DNA of 64,000 nucleotides from Patescibacteria group bacterium. Its GTDB lineage: Bacteria > Patescibacteria > ABY1 > UBA10025 > JAHIVO01. Positions 8,723 to 16,781 of this stretch are shown one piece after another; position 1 is the first letter of the stretch, and each line of letters opens with the position of its first letter. The stretch is taken from assembly GCA_028718605.1 (NCBI GenBank), contig JAQULM010000002.1, positions 310,001-374,000 of the forward strand. The letters are read 5' to 3'. Position numbers and translations under genes: made by a program. The notes under the pieces are model-generated. The model was not told where the DNA came from and searched no databases. It saw only the letters and a program-made list of their open reading frames with translations.

Positions 8723-8938
8723 TCATCCAGGAACATGTTCGCGTGCCCGCACCGGACACCTCTCCACGAGGCATAATTCACATGCTTCGTGCCATGTTGA
8801 ACTTGCAGCAAACAAGATAGCTGAGTCAGCAGGAAAGGTGCCTGAGCCATCCCACCGATGTACGCACCCCTGAGGGAAGAAATCACGGACGGCAAGGAGC
8901 GCCCGGACTGACTGCCGTGTTTTATCTGATACTGGCAT
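8723..8938 (-). CDS. Candidate 71-residue ORF or structured RNA, divergent from the giant surface gene
   Basis: Leftward from the divergent promoter at 8982-9010 comes an ATG at 8938 with GGAGG seven bases upstream, opening a 71-codon frame with four Cys and no recognisable family. The same stretch is unusually rich in nested hairpins: CACGA/TCGTG enclosing GCAT/ATGC at 8766-8792 with a seven-base loop, GTGCGGGCAC, the palindromes GAACATGTTC and GCACGTGC, and an arm pair around ACGGCA/TGCCGT. A transcript of roughly 300 bases ending at the 8664-8699 hairpin could be a non-coding RNA, with the open frame a coincidence. I compared it by eye with RNase P, tmRNA and SRP RNA and found no match. 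Both readings stay open. Confidence 0.3.
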   Translation of the reverse strand: MPVSDKTRQSVRALLAVRDFFPQGCVHRWDGSGTFPADSAILFAASSTWHEACELCLVERCPVRAREHVPG

Positions 8939-8981
8939 TGGCTTCCTCCGCAATGTAGCGAGTACGATTTTAATTTTCATC

Positions 8982-9010
8982 AGTGTACCTTCGTGCCTTT
9001 AAATTGTCAA
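8982..9010 (-). promoter_or_regulatory. Leftward sigma-70-type promoter
   Basis: On the minus strand TTGACA (9005-9010) lies exactly 17 bases from TACACT (8982-8987), two mismatches from the consensus -10. Its -35 box is one arm of the palindrome at 9004-9031. Transcription would start near 8976 and run into the structured stretch at 8664-8976. Confidence 0.55.
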
Positions 9011-9031
9011 TCACTCGTATGTGATTGACAA
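9004..9031. promoter_or_regulatory. Perfect 11-bp palindrome between divergent promoters (operator candidate)
   Basis: TTGTCAATCAC, a six-base spacer and GTGATTGACAA form a perfect inverted repeat. Each arm contains the TTGACA -35 box of one of two diverging promoters. A dimeric repressor bound here would cover both -35 boxes at once. A transcript hairpin is the alternative, but the placement on two -35 boxes favours a DNA site. Confidence 0.6.
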
Positions 9032-9053
9032 AAACCTTTTTTTCCGCTATAAT
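9025..9053 (+). promoter_or_regulatory. Rightward consensus sigma-70 promoter of the giant surface gene
   Basis: TTGACA (9025-9030), a 17-base spacer and TATAAT (9048-9053) match the consensus in both boxes. Expected transcription start is near 9060, leaving a leader of about 183 bases before the ATG at 9243. Confidence 0.85.
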
Positions 9054-9060
9054 AACGTTA

Positions 9061-9242
9061 GAAATCAAAAATAAAAATCAGAAAAATAATGTCTAATGCC
9101 TATCACATGCGCAGTGGCGAGGGGAATTGCATTTGGATAGGAGGTACTGCCATACGAGCGGTGTACGCTAGATACTGCCCGAAGGTTTTTTATATAATTC
9201 ATTTTCATATACTACTACATTTAAAAAAATAATCGTATCACT
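9061..9242 (+). promoter_or_regulatory. Long structured 5' leader with a 47-codon open frame
   Basis: The leader contains a hairpin-like core: CCTATC (from 9099) pairs with GATAGG, enclosing ATGC/GCAT, followed by a second element with AGCG/CGCT and a repeated TACTGCC. A 47-codon frame runs from ATG 9089 to TAA 9232 across all of it, without a clear ribosome site. A GGAGG sits mid-leader, far from the real start, and the ATG at 9243 has no Shine-Dalgarno. Leader regulation (riboswitch, RNA-binding protein or leader peptide) is possible. It matches no riboswitch class I know. Confidence 0.4.
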
Positions 9243-12200
9243 ATGATTTCACGGAAAGCTCTCAAATTAATACACTCCGCCGCATCTATCGTGACGATTC
9301 TCGCCATGATTGGGCCATTCTCATTCCAGGGCATGCCGATCGCGCAGGCAGCTGGCGCAGGCAGCGCAAATATCACGGGTGTCGTGACAGAACCAGACGG
9401 CACCACGCCCGTTGCCTACGCCTTTATCAATATCCATACGAGCACCTGGGACTACTATCTAGGGGCATCGGCGAATGAAGCTGGCGCTTTTACCTTCTCC
9501 GACGTGCCTGCGGGTTCCTATATACTCGAAGTATGGGCGAACGACGATACATACATTGACCCGCCGAGCCAAACCATCACGGTTCCTTCGAGCGGCACGC
9601 TCGATGTCGGCACGCTCCGACTAAAAAATCCGAATGTCACTGGTGTTGTCCTGAAAATGGATGGTGTTACTCCCGTCGCGACTGCAGGGCTCAATCTGCA
9701 CAACAGTGACTGGTCATATCAACGTTCGGCATCAACGAATGCGGATGGCGAATTTGCCTATTATCTCGGCGCAAGTGGAACATATACGCTGGAAGTGTGG
9801 GCAAATGACCCCGATGGGGCAAACCCGCCCCCGACAGTGTTTAATTTCACCGCAGGCGGGTCAAAATCATTCACGGGGGCAAACGCGTTGACCCTTCAGG
9901 CGCCGAGCGTCCGAGGTAAAATTCTCCTGCCTGACGGCATAACCCCGGCACCGTACGCTAATGTCAGCGTTCATGACGAATACTATGCGTACGAAAATTC
10001 CGACTGGGTGACGACTGATGCTGATGGCCTTTTTAAAACGAAAAGCCTTGAGGCCGGCACGTATACGATTGAAATGACGAACCTCTCTGGTGCTGGCGAG
10101 GGGCTCCTTGCGCCCGACGCGCTCACCGCAACGGTAACTGCGGGAACGACGAACACCTACTATCTCACCCACCCCATTGTGCTCCAGGAGGCAAAAAAAA
10201 CCATCCGCGGCACCGTGACAACGCCTGACGGAACGCCTATCACTGACGGGATAGTAAATGCGTGGAGAATGGATGGAGGCATGGGCAACGCTACAGCAAC
10301 AACCGACAGCAAGGGGCGATACTCCCTCCTCGTCGGCATGGGAAAATGGCAGGTTATGGTGAACCCTACCTGGACCGATGGACAACCAACATGGGGGTAC
10401 AACGAAATGCCGGTAACTGTAAAATTCGAGCAAGCAAATACAATCGCCGAAACAAAGACCGCCAATTTCGAAGTGACAGAGTACACCGCAACAATTACCG
10501 GCCGCGTCCTCAATCCAAACGGTTCGATACCGGAGATGAATGAAGTGAACGTAAACGCGTGGAACCCTGGCGGAGGAGGCGGTGCGTGGGGCCAGATTGA
10601 TGACGGCGGATATTTTTCCTTGCGAGTCGGGGCAGGCACGTATCAAGTGGAAATTATGCCAAATAACGAAGAGTATGGAGCGCCTGAAATCGGACTCATA
10701 ACTGTCGCTGACGGGGAAACAAAAAATGTCGGCACAAACCGCCTCGTGGTAAAGGATGAATTTATTACCGGCAAAGTGATCGATTCCAACGGCACGCCGC
10801 TCGCGGACCAAGACGTAAACGCATGGAAAGCAACCGGCTCGGGCTGGGGCTGGACGATGACGGATGAGAATGGGGAATTTACGCTCGGAGTGACGTCAGG
10901 TGCGTGGTTCGTCGACGTGATGACGGGCGGCGGCTCTACGGGCGCGGGGGGTGGAGACGGGACGGGAGAAACCGTATACGTGCGAACTGATCCTCCACAA
11001 AAAATTCTCCTCGACGAAGACGAAACGGTCAGCAATATACTCTTTGAGCTTGCTATCGCAGACGCGACAATCAACGGCACCGTACAGGATGACAGCGATA
11101 CGGTGCTCTCGGATCTGAATGCGTGGGCTGAAGCAACTGACGCCAACCGAACGATGGGTTCGGGAATGGGCGACGAGGGATATAGCGGCCTGGGGGGTGA
11201 GGTGCAGAACGGTAGCTTCTCCATCAAGGTACCTGCGGGCACGTACAATATTAGCGTCTTCATGCCATGGGGATCTGATTATACGGCCTCCTCAGCCACC
11301 TCAGTCACGGTCGATTCTGGGGAAACGTATAATGGCGCTGTCGTGACGGTACTGCCGAATAATGCAACAATCAGCGGTTCGCTCGTCGATAAAAACGGTG
11401 ACCCAGTAACCGACGTATGGGGCGAAGTTTTTGCAGACAACGGCATGGGCGGCAACCAATGGGCCCAATTCGAGGATGGAACGTATGAGCTGAATGTATC
11501 CGCCGGCGAATGGAATATCGGATACTGGACTGACCCGCTGTCCGGGTACCTCCCGAGCAATTCCCATGGTGACTCAGTGGCTGCGGTCGCTGACAAAATA
11601 GTAACGCATGACCTGACCCTGCTCCAGGCTGACTCAACCATCACCGGCACAGTGCTGGACCCGGACGGCAATCCTCTGAAAAACGTATGGGTTTCGGCAG
11701 ATACCGAGCTTGGCGGAAGGCAGAGCGGTGCTGATGACTCTCTGTTCTACGACCCCATGTTCAACCAGGGTAATATCACGGACGCGAATGGCAATTTTTC
11801 ACTCTCGGTTCCTGAAGGCACCTACTTTATCTCAGCATCTTTGCCGCCGTCAGAGGGATACATCAATCCGAAAGCACAACAGGTATCCGTATCACCAGAT
11901 TCCCCTGCCGACACCACGCTGGAGTTCCGCATCGCTGACGGGACAATAACCGGTACGGTCACGCTCGACGGCGAGCCAAATACTGCGTATGTATGGGGCT
12001 GGTCAGAAGAAGGCGGCGTATCGGAAGATTTAACAGGTGATGGAGATTACTCGCTGAATGTCACCAAAGATGAAACGTGGCACCTCGGGGCAATCTACGA
12101 AACGACAACGACCTTTTATCGCAGCGATGAAAATATCATTGATGTGCCGGCAAGCGGCGAAGCGGAACAAGATCTCATGCTCTTAGAAACCGACATCGCA

Positions 12201-14249
12201 ATCCCTTCTGCCGAAACCGCGACATTTGATGCAACCATCGCAAAAGTCATCAAATTGACCGACGGCACGGAGCTTTCGATTCCTGCGTACAGCATCGCAT
12301 CCGAAGGCAATGTGACGGTGACGGCAACGCCGAAAGCGCAGGTTGCTTCAACGGCGACGGCAAAACCGATCGCTCTCGCCTACGATTTCACTGCAAAAGA
12401 TGAGCAGAACCAGACCATCACGGCATTCAACAGCAATGTGACGATTAAGCTCCCCTATACTGACGCCCAGCTTGAAGCGCTCGGAATCACCGAAGATGAC
12501 ATCATGCCAATGTACTATGATGATGCATCGGGAACATGGAAGTCGGTCGATAATGTGGTAATCGATACCGAAAACAACACGATTTCATTCACAGCCAACC
12601 ACTTCACGAATTTCGGCATTGTAACTGGCAGGGTCACCATGCAGGCAGATGACGGCGAAGACCACCTCTCGGTCACCATTACAAAACCCCCAACTGACAT
12701 GACGGTATATGCGCCCTCAGTAGCAGTCGAGGGCACTGTGTCAGATGCCAGCGCCTCCCTCACCATAAGCGTCAATGAAGGAACGGCGGATGGCGTCCCC
12801 GTTGGTGCCGATGGCTCATTCACGAGCACGATACAGCTCCAGCCTGGCGTAAACACTGTTGCGCTGGAAGCAACGAGCGGAGGAGGGGCGGCAAGTGCGT
12901 CGCTCATCATCACGTACCAGACAAGCATTGATCCGAATGCCGATCCTTCGACGATTGCAACTGGCACAGAACGTATGATCGTTACCATGCCCGATTTCGG
13001 CGCACCACAGGTTCGCATTTTCAATTCCGACGGTGCCGTCGTTGCGTCATTCTTCGCATACAGCGAATCCCTCCGTGGCGAATTCGGAATCACGACCGCT
13101 GATATTAATGGTGATGGCGAATGGGAAATCATTACGTACCCGAAGTCCGGGTTCCCTTCGCATATCCGCGTCTTTGACCACGAAGGCACGCTCATCGATG
13201 ACTTCTTCGCCTACCAGGAAACGTACCGAGGCGGCGCAGCGGTAACTGCCGCTGATGTTGATGGCGATGCCAATGCTGACCTTGTCGTAACGCCAGCGAC
13301 AGGATCGAATATTCGCGTTTACACGTTCGATAGTGATACGAATTCATTTACACTCCTGGATTGGGAAATGGCATACGGGGATACGTTCCGCGGCCACATG
13401 AATGTCGCGGTAAGCGATATCGACTGGGATGGACAAGCTGAAATCGCAGCAGTCCCAGCGTCTGGCGGCGGGCCAAACGTGCGCGTTTATAAGTACGACA
13501 GCACGGGCGATACATTAAAACTTATCGACTGGTTCATGGCGTACGATGAGGAATTCCGGGGTGGAGTCAATATCGCCCTCGCAAACGTCTCGGGGGACGC
13601 GAATAAAGAGCTCGTTGTATCGCCTGCCTCCCTTGGCGGACCAAACGTGCGGGTGTACGAATATGACAGCGGCACAAGCACGTTCATGCTTGAAGGTTGG
13701 TTCATGGCATACCAGGACACGTACCGAGGCGGCGTGAATCTGAAATTCGCAGACGTGAACGCTGATGGCGTATCAGAAATCATCACAACGCCGACGAATG
13801 GATCGACAAACATCCGGATTTTCGAAGACGACGCTGCCGGAAGCTTCTCGGTACTCGACTGGTTCATGGCGTACGGCGATGAATTCCGGGGTGGGGTTAC
13901 AACGGCGATAACGAACCTGGATGGGGACGAATACCCGGAAATCGTCACGATGCCGGCCTCTCTCGGCGGACCAAACGTGCGGGTATACGAATATGACAGC
14001 GTCGCGGATACAGTAGAGCTTATCGATTGGGATATGGCGTACGCCGACACGTTCCGTGGTGCCCTCGGTGCTACGGTGGCGGATCTCGACGGTGATGGCT
14101 CGTCCGAGCTGCTCATCGCCCCGACAACAGCTGGCGGCCCGAATGTGCGGGTGTACGGAATGGGCGACAGCACGCTCGCCGTTGATACATGGTTTATGGC
14201 GTACACTGAAGCCTTCCGCGGCGGAGTCACCACGGCCACAACCTTATAG
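9243..14249 (+). CDS. Giant secreted protein: ten CarboxypepD_reg-like repeats, Ig-like domain and seven-bladed FG-GAP-type propeller
   Basis: The 1668-residue protein begins with a Sec signal (cleavage near PIAQA, about residue 36). Ten beta-sandwich repeats follow to about residue 975, each opening with a version of I-T-G-x-V-x-x-P-D-G, the CarboxypepD_reg-like fold. A ZU5-like domain (about 980-1130) and an Ig-like domain (about 1140-1225) precede a propeller to the C-terminus. The propeller has seven D-x-[DN]-x-D-type loops (for example DINGDG, DVDGDA, DLDGDG) and eight RG turns, so the final half-unit probably closes the ring. No C-terminal anchor or membrane helix is visible; adhesion or sugar binding is an inference. 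A strong promoter and a terminator make it a single-gene unit. Confidence 0.9.
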   Translation: MISRKALKLIHSAASIVTILAMIGPFSFQGMPIAQAAGAGSANITGVVTEPDGTTPVAYAFINIHTSTWDYYLGASANEAGAFTFSDVPAGSYILEVWANDDTYIDPPSQTITVPSSGTLDVGTLRLKNPNVTGVVLKMDGVTPVATAGLNLHNSDWSYQRSASTNADGEFAYYLGASGTYTLEVWANDPDGANPPPTVFNFTAGGSKSFTGANALTLQAPSVRGKILLPDGITPAPYANVSVHDEYYAYENSDWVTTDADGLFKTKSLEAGTYTIEMTNLSGAGEGLLAPDALTATVTAGTTNTYYLTHPIVLQEAKKTIRGTVTTPDGTPITDGIVNAWRMDGGMGNATATTDSKGRYSLLVGMGKWQVMVNPTWTDGQPTWGYNEMPVTVKFEQANTIAETKTANFEVTEYTATITGRVLNPNGSIPEMNEVNVNAWNPGGGGGAWGQIDDGGYFSLRVGAGTYQVEIMPNNEEYGAPEIGLITVADGETKNVGTNRLVVKDEFITGKVIDSNGTPLADQDVNAWKATGSGWGWTMTDENGEFTLGVTSGAWFVDVMTGGGSTGAGGGDGTGETVYVRTDPPQKILLDEDETVSNILFELAIADATINGTVQDDSDTVLSDLNAWAEATDANRTMGSGMGDEGYSGLGGEVQNGSFSIKVPAGTYNISVFMPWGSDYTASSATSVTVDSGETYNGAVVTVLPNNATISGSLVDKNGDPVTDVWGEVFADNGMGGNQWAQFEDGTYELNVSAGEWNIGYWTDPLSGYLPSNSHGDSVAAVADKIVTHDLTLLQADSTITGTVLDPDGNPLKNVWVSADTELGGRQSGADDSLFYDPMFNQGNITDANGNFSLSVPEGTYFISASLPPSEGYINPKAQQVSVSPDSPADTTLEFRIADGTITGTVTLDGEPNTAYVWGWSEEGGVSEDLTGDGDYSLNVTKDETWHLGAIYETTTTFYRSDENIIDVPASGEAEQDLMLLETDIAIPSAETATFDATIAKVIKLTDGTELSIPAYSIASEGNVTVTATPKAQVASTATAKPIALAYDFTAKDEQNQTITAFNSNVTIKLPYTDAQLEALGITEDDIMPMYYDDASGTWKSVDNVVIDTENNTISFTANHFTNFGIVTGRVTMQADDGEDHLSVTITKPPTDMTVYAPSVAVEGTVSDASASLTISVNEGTADGVPVGADGSFTSTIQLQPGVNTVALEATSGGGAASASLIITYQTSIDPNADPSTIATGTERMIVTMPDFGAPQVRIFNSDGAVVASFFAYSESLRGEFGITTADINGDGEWEIITYPKSGFPSHIRVFDHEGTLIDDFFAYQETYRGGAAVTAADVDGDANADLVVTPATGSNIRVYTFDSDTNSFTLLDWEMAYGDTFRGHMNVAVSDIDWDGQAEIAAVPASGGGPNVRVYKYDSTGDTLKLIDWFMAYDEEFRGGVNIALANVSGDANKELVVSPASLGGPNVRVYEYDSGTSTFMLEGWFMAYQDTYRGGVNLKFADVNADGVSEIITTPTNGSTNIRIFEDDAAGSFSVLDWFMAYGDEFRGGVTTAITNLDGDEYPEIVTMPASLGGPNVRVYEYDSVADTVELIDWDMAYADTFRGALGATVADLDGDGSSELLIAPTTAGGPNVRVYGMGDSTLAVDTWFMAYTEAFRGGVTTATTL
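12970..14249 (+). repeat. Seven tandem propeller-blade repeats within the giant gene
   Basis: Blade units of about 60 codons recur to the end of the gene. Two copies are nearly identical in DNA around 13627-13670 and 13963-14006, where GGCGGACCAAACGTGCGGGT recurs exactly. This suggests recent duplication or gene conversion among blades. Such repeats allow blade number to change by recombination. Confidence 0.8.
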
Positions 14250-14270
14250 ACTACGGCAGACACACGCATT

Positions 14271-14306
14271 CCCCCGCTGTTGCAGAAAGCTCCAGCGGGG
14301 GTTTTT
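14271..14306 (+). terminator. Rho-independent terminator of the giant surface gene
   Basis: CCCCCGCTG and CAGCGGGGG form a nine-base-pair stem (14271-14279 with 14293-14301), followed at once by TTTTT, 22 bases after the stop. Confidence 0.92.
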
Positions 14307-14334
14307 GTATCGGAACACGGGAGAGTGGTATACT
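14305..14334 (+). promoter_or_regulatory. Promoter candidate for the ATP-grasp gene
   Basis: TATACT (14329-14334) lies 18 bases after TTGTAT (14305-14310), directly after the terminator. The start would be near 14341, leaving a leader of about 83 bases. The -35 is weak. Confidence 0.45.
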
Positions 14335-14423
14335 AAACAAATGCAGAAAAACTATAGACACCCGGCGATGAACATCGTATACTTTATTCAGCGCTAACTC
14401 ACTAACTTTTTCAAAAAAACAGG

Positions 14424-15716
14424 ATGGAAAAGAAAAAATTTCTCTTCGTGTCCCAGGACGCGCTCATCTCGGATATTACCTGGCAGGTTACCAAGGAGGG
14501 GCATGACGTCAAATACTTCATTGGCGACAAGATTGAGGCCGATATCGCCGATGGATTCGTCAAGAAAAGCGACGACTGGAAAAAGGACGCGGAGTGGGCA
14601 GATGTCATCATATTTGATGACGTGCTCGGCTGGGGTGCAAAGGCCCAGAAACTGCGGCAGCAGGGCAAAAAAGTAATTGGAGGCACTCCCTATACGGACC
14701 GACTCGAGGACGACAGGTCCTTTGGTCAGGAAGAGCTCAAGAAAAACGGTGTTTCCATCCTGTCATACCAGACTTTCAACGATTTTGACGCTGCGATCGA
14801 ATTCGTGAAGAAAAATCCGTGCGAATATGTCATTAAACCGTCGGGTGAGGCCCAGAACAACAAAGGGCTCCTGTTTGTCGGCATGGAAAAAGATGGCGCG
14901 GACGTCATCCGAATACTGGAAGCATACCGGCGGGTATGGGGCAAAAAAATAAAAGAATTCCAGCTCCAGCGGAAAGTAAACGGTGTTGAAGTGGCAGTCG
15001 GTGCATTCCACAATGGCAAGCGGTTTATCTACCCAATCAATATAAATTTCGAGCACAAGAAGCTTTTTCCCGGTGATCTCGGCCCCGCGACCGGTGAAAT
15101 GGGCACCAGCATGTTCTGGAGCGGCCCCAATCGGTTTTTCAATTCAACGTTGAAAAAGCTCGAAGGCGTCCTCGCCCAAGAGGGGTACGTTGGCTATATC
15201 GATCTGAACTGCATCGTGAATGGCAATGGCATTTACCCCCTGGAATTCACGTCCCGGTTCGGCTATCCGACAATCAGCATCCAGCAGGAAGGAATGATCA
15301 CGCCGATCGGCGAATTTCTGTATCTGCTCGCAGATGGCGAGGATCCGCAACTGAAAACAAAACGCGGCTTCCAGATTGGCGTCCGGGTCGTCGTGCCGCC
15401 ATTCCCCTACAGCGACAAACAGACGTTCGATGTGTATTCCAAAGACGCCGCTGCCGTCTTCAAGGGAAAGAATCTCGATGGCGTTCACATCGAGGACGTG
15501 AAACTCGTGAATGGTGAATGGACGCTCACCGGCTCAACCGGTGTGGCGCTTATTATCTGCGGCACCGGCCTTACCATGAAGCAAGCGCAGGAACAAGCGT
15601 ACAACAGAATCAGAAACATTCTGATCCCGAATATGCTGTACCGTACCGACATTGGCGATCGCTGGTTTGAGGACGGCGATAAGCTGCACAGCTGGGGATA
15701 CCTCCGAGAAAACTAA
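14424..15716 (+). CDS. PurD-like ATP-grasp ligase
   Basis: The 430-residue protein has the phosphoribosylamine-glycine ligase (GAR synthetase) layout: an N-terminal Rossmann-like domain, an ATP-grasp core with EYVIKPSGEAQNNKG (about 132-146), GDLGPATGEMG (about 217-227), and the metal- and phosphate-binding YPLEFTSRFGYPT (about 271-283), then a C-terminal lobe. In true PurD these bind ATP and join glycine to phosphoribosylamine. No other purine synthesis gene is in the window, and the N-terminal glycine-rich loop is poorly kept, so it may join a different amine and acid. It stands alone after the giant gene. Confidence 0.72.
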   Translation: MEKKKFLFVSQDALISDITWQVTKEGHDVKYFIGDKIEADIADGFVKKSDDWKKDAEWADVIIFDDVLGWGAKAQKLRQQGKKVIGGTPYTDRLEDDRSFGQEELKKNGVSILSYQTFNDFDAAIEFVKKNPCEYVIKPSGEAQNNKGLLFVGMEKDGADVIRILEAYRRVWGKKIKEFQLQRKVNGVEVAVGAFHNGKRFIYPININFEHKKLFPGDLGPATGEMGTSMFWSGPNRFFNSTLKKLEGVLAQEGYVGYIDLNCIVNGNGIYPLEFTSRFGYPTISIQQEGMITPIGEFLYLLADGEDPQLKTKRGFQIGVRVVVPPFPYSDKQTFDVYSKDAAAVFKGKNLDGVHIEDVKLVNGEWTLTGSTGVALIICGTGLTMKQAQEQAYNRIRNILIPNMLYRTDIGDRWFEDGDKLHSWGYLREN

Positions 15717-15773
15717 TGGCTGCTGCGACTTCCATCGCAGTATGGGAAAAGGTCTGATAATGGAACAACTGAT

Positions 15774-16754
15774 ATGATTAAACTGCCGCAGCAAGACTAC
15801 CAGCCGGATATGCATGCGCCGGACACCTCGGAGCACGATGAGCCAAAACACGTTGAACAAAAAAAGGCTGCCAAGCAGCCTGCCCCCCTTGAGCATCGGG
15901 AACGGCAGCGGCAAGCGAAATCGGTGCAGCAACCGGAGGTCCGTCCCTTGCCGCCGAAACCAGGAAAATCGGAACGGCCGTTACCCCCTGGCCCTCCACC
16001 ATCTGTTAACCACCACGGTGGCCTGCATCCTACTGATGTGTCAAAAAAATTCGGCGGTGGCCTTGGCGACCGCGAACATACGCACGGGTTCCGCAACCTT
16101 GTGCTAACGCTTATTGTACTCGCGGCGCTCGTTGCAACAGGGCTTGCGGCAACGGGGCTCTATGATATTCCGTTTCTCTCCGAAAAATTCGGTACCAATA
16201 AACCGCAGGATCTCGAAGTCGCAACAAGCGATGAAGCGCTCGCAAGCCTCGGGCAAAAAATTCCCATGACAATTTCCGGTCCTCAGTTCGATTATGCCTA
16301 CGTGAGCCCGAAAAAAATATACACCGGTACCGTCGCCGTTGATGCTGAAACAACGTCAGCAGAAATCTCCTCCTGGCTGCAGCGGTTCCAGGGTGAAAAT
16401 CCGCCGGTAACAAAAATGCAGGTGAAAATGATCGAGGGCGGGCTGGAAATCTCCGGCATCGTCGATCGGTACGTCAAAGCTCCCGGCTATATCAAGGTCC
16501 TCGTTGCGCAAAAATCTCCAAAGAGCATCGACCTCACCATTACGGATGCGCGGCTCGGCAGAATCCCACTCCCGGCATGGATACAACGGAAAATCGAAAA
16601 TTCATTCGAGGAAAAAATCAACGGCCGCTTGGGCGAAATTCCAAATTTTTCGATCGAAACGCTCGAATACCACGACGGATTCTCCAAATTCAAAGGCACC
16701 CTGCCGGCGAATGTGTCGCCTTCAGATAATGGCTGGTGGGTGCTGCTTCAATAA
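15774..16754 (+). CDS. Single-span membrane protein with Pro-rich cytoplasmic tail
   Basis: The 326-residue protein begins with about 105 charged, Pro-rich, probably disordered residues (including a run of Pro after GKSERPL). One membrane helix at about 106-128 follows, then an extracytoplasmic domain of about 195 residues with alternating strands and an amphipathic helix near 272-285. The outer domain resembles the family of bacterial lipid- or wall-associated proteins related to YpmS, but I cannot assign it. It ends 27 bases from the convergent sensor gene. Confidence 0.62.
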   Translation: MIKLPQQDYQPDMHAPDTSEHDEPKHVEQKKAAKQPAPLEHRERQRQAKSVQQPEVRPLPPKPGKSERPLPPGPPPSVNHHGGLHPTDVSKKFGGGLGDREHTHGFRNLVLTLIVLAALVATGLAATGLYDIPFLSEKFGTNKPQDLEVATSDEALASLGQKIPMTISGPQFDYAYVSPKKIYTGTVAVDAETTSAEISSWLQRFQGENPPVTKMQVKMIEGGLEISGIVDRYVKAPGYIKVLVAQKSPKSIDLTITDARLGRIPLPAWIQRKIENSFEEKINGRLGEIPNFSIETLEYHDGFSKFKGTLPANVSPSDNGWWVLLQ

Positions 16755-16781
16755 CTTTTTCTCATCTGTACACGCGGCAAG

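Noticed and set aside
8840..8920. Weak resemblance of the minus strand to the RNase P element AGTCCGGGC
   Set aside because: Only a partial match to one conserved element; the other universally conserved RNase P segments are missing.
9867..10811. 314-codon open frame on the minus strand
   Set aside because: Shadow of the giant surface gene; no ribosome site and no family pattern.
13480..14269. 260-codon open frame on the minus strand
   Set aside because: Antisense image of the repeated propeller blades; its own repeats follow from theirs.
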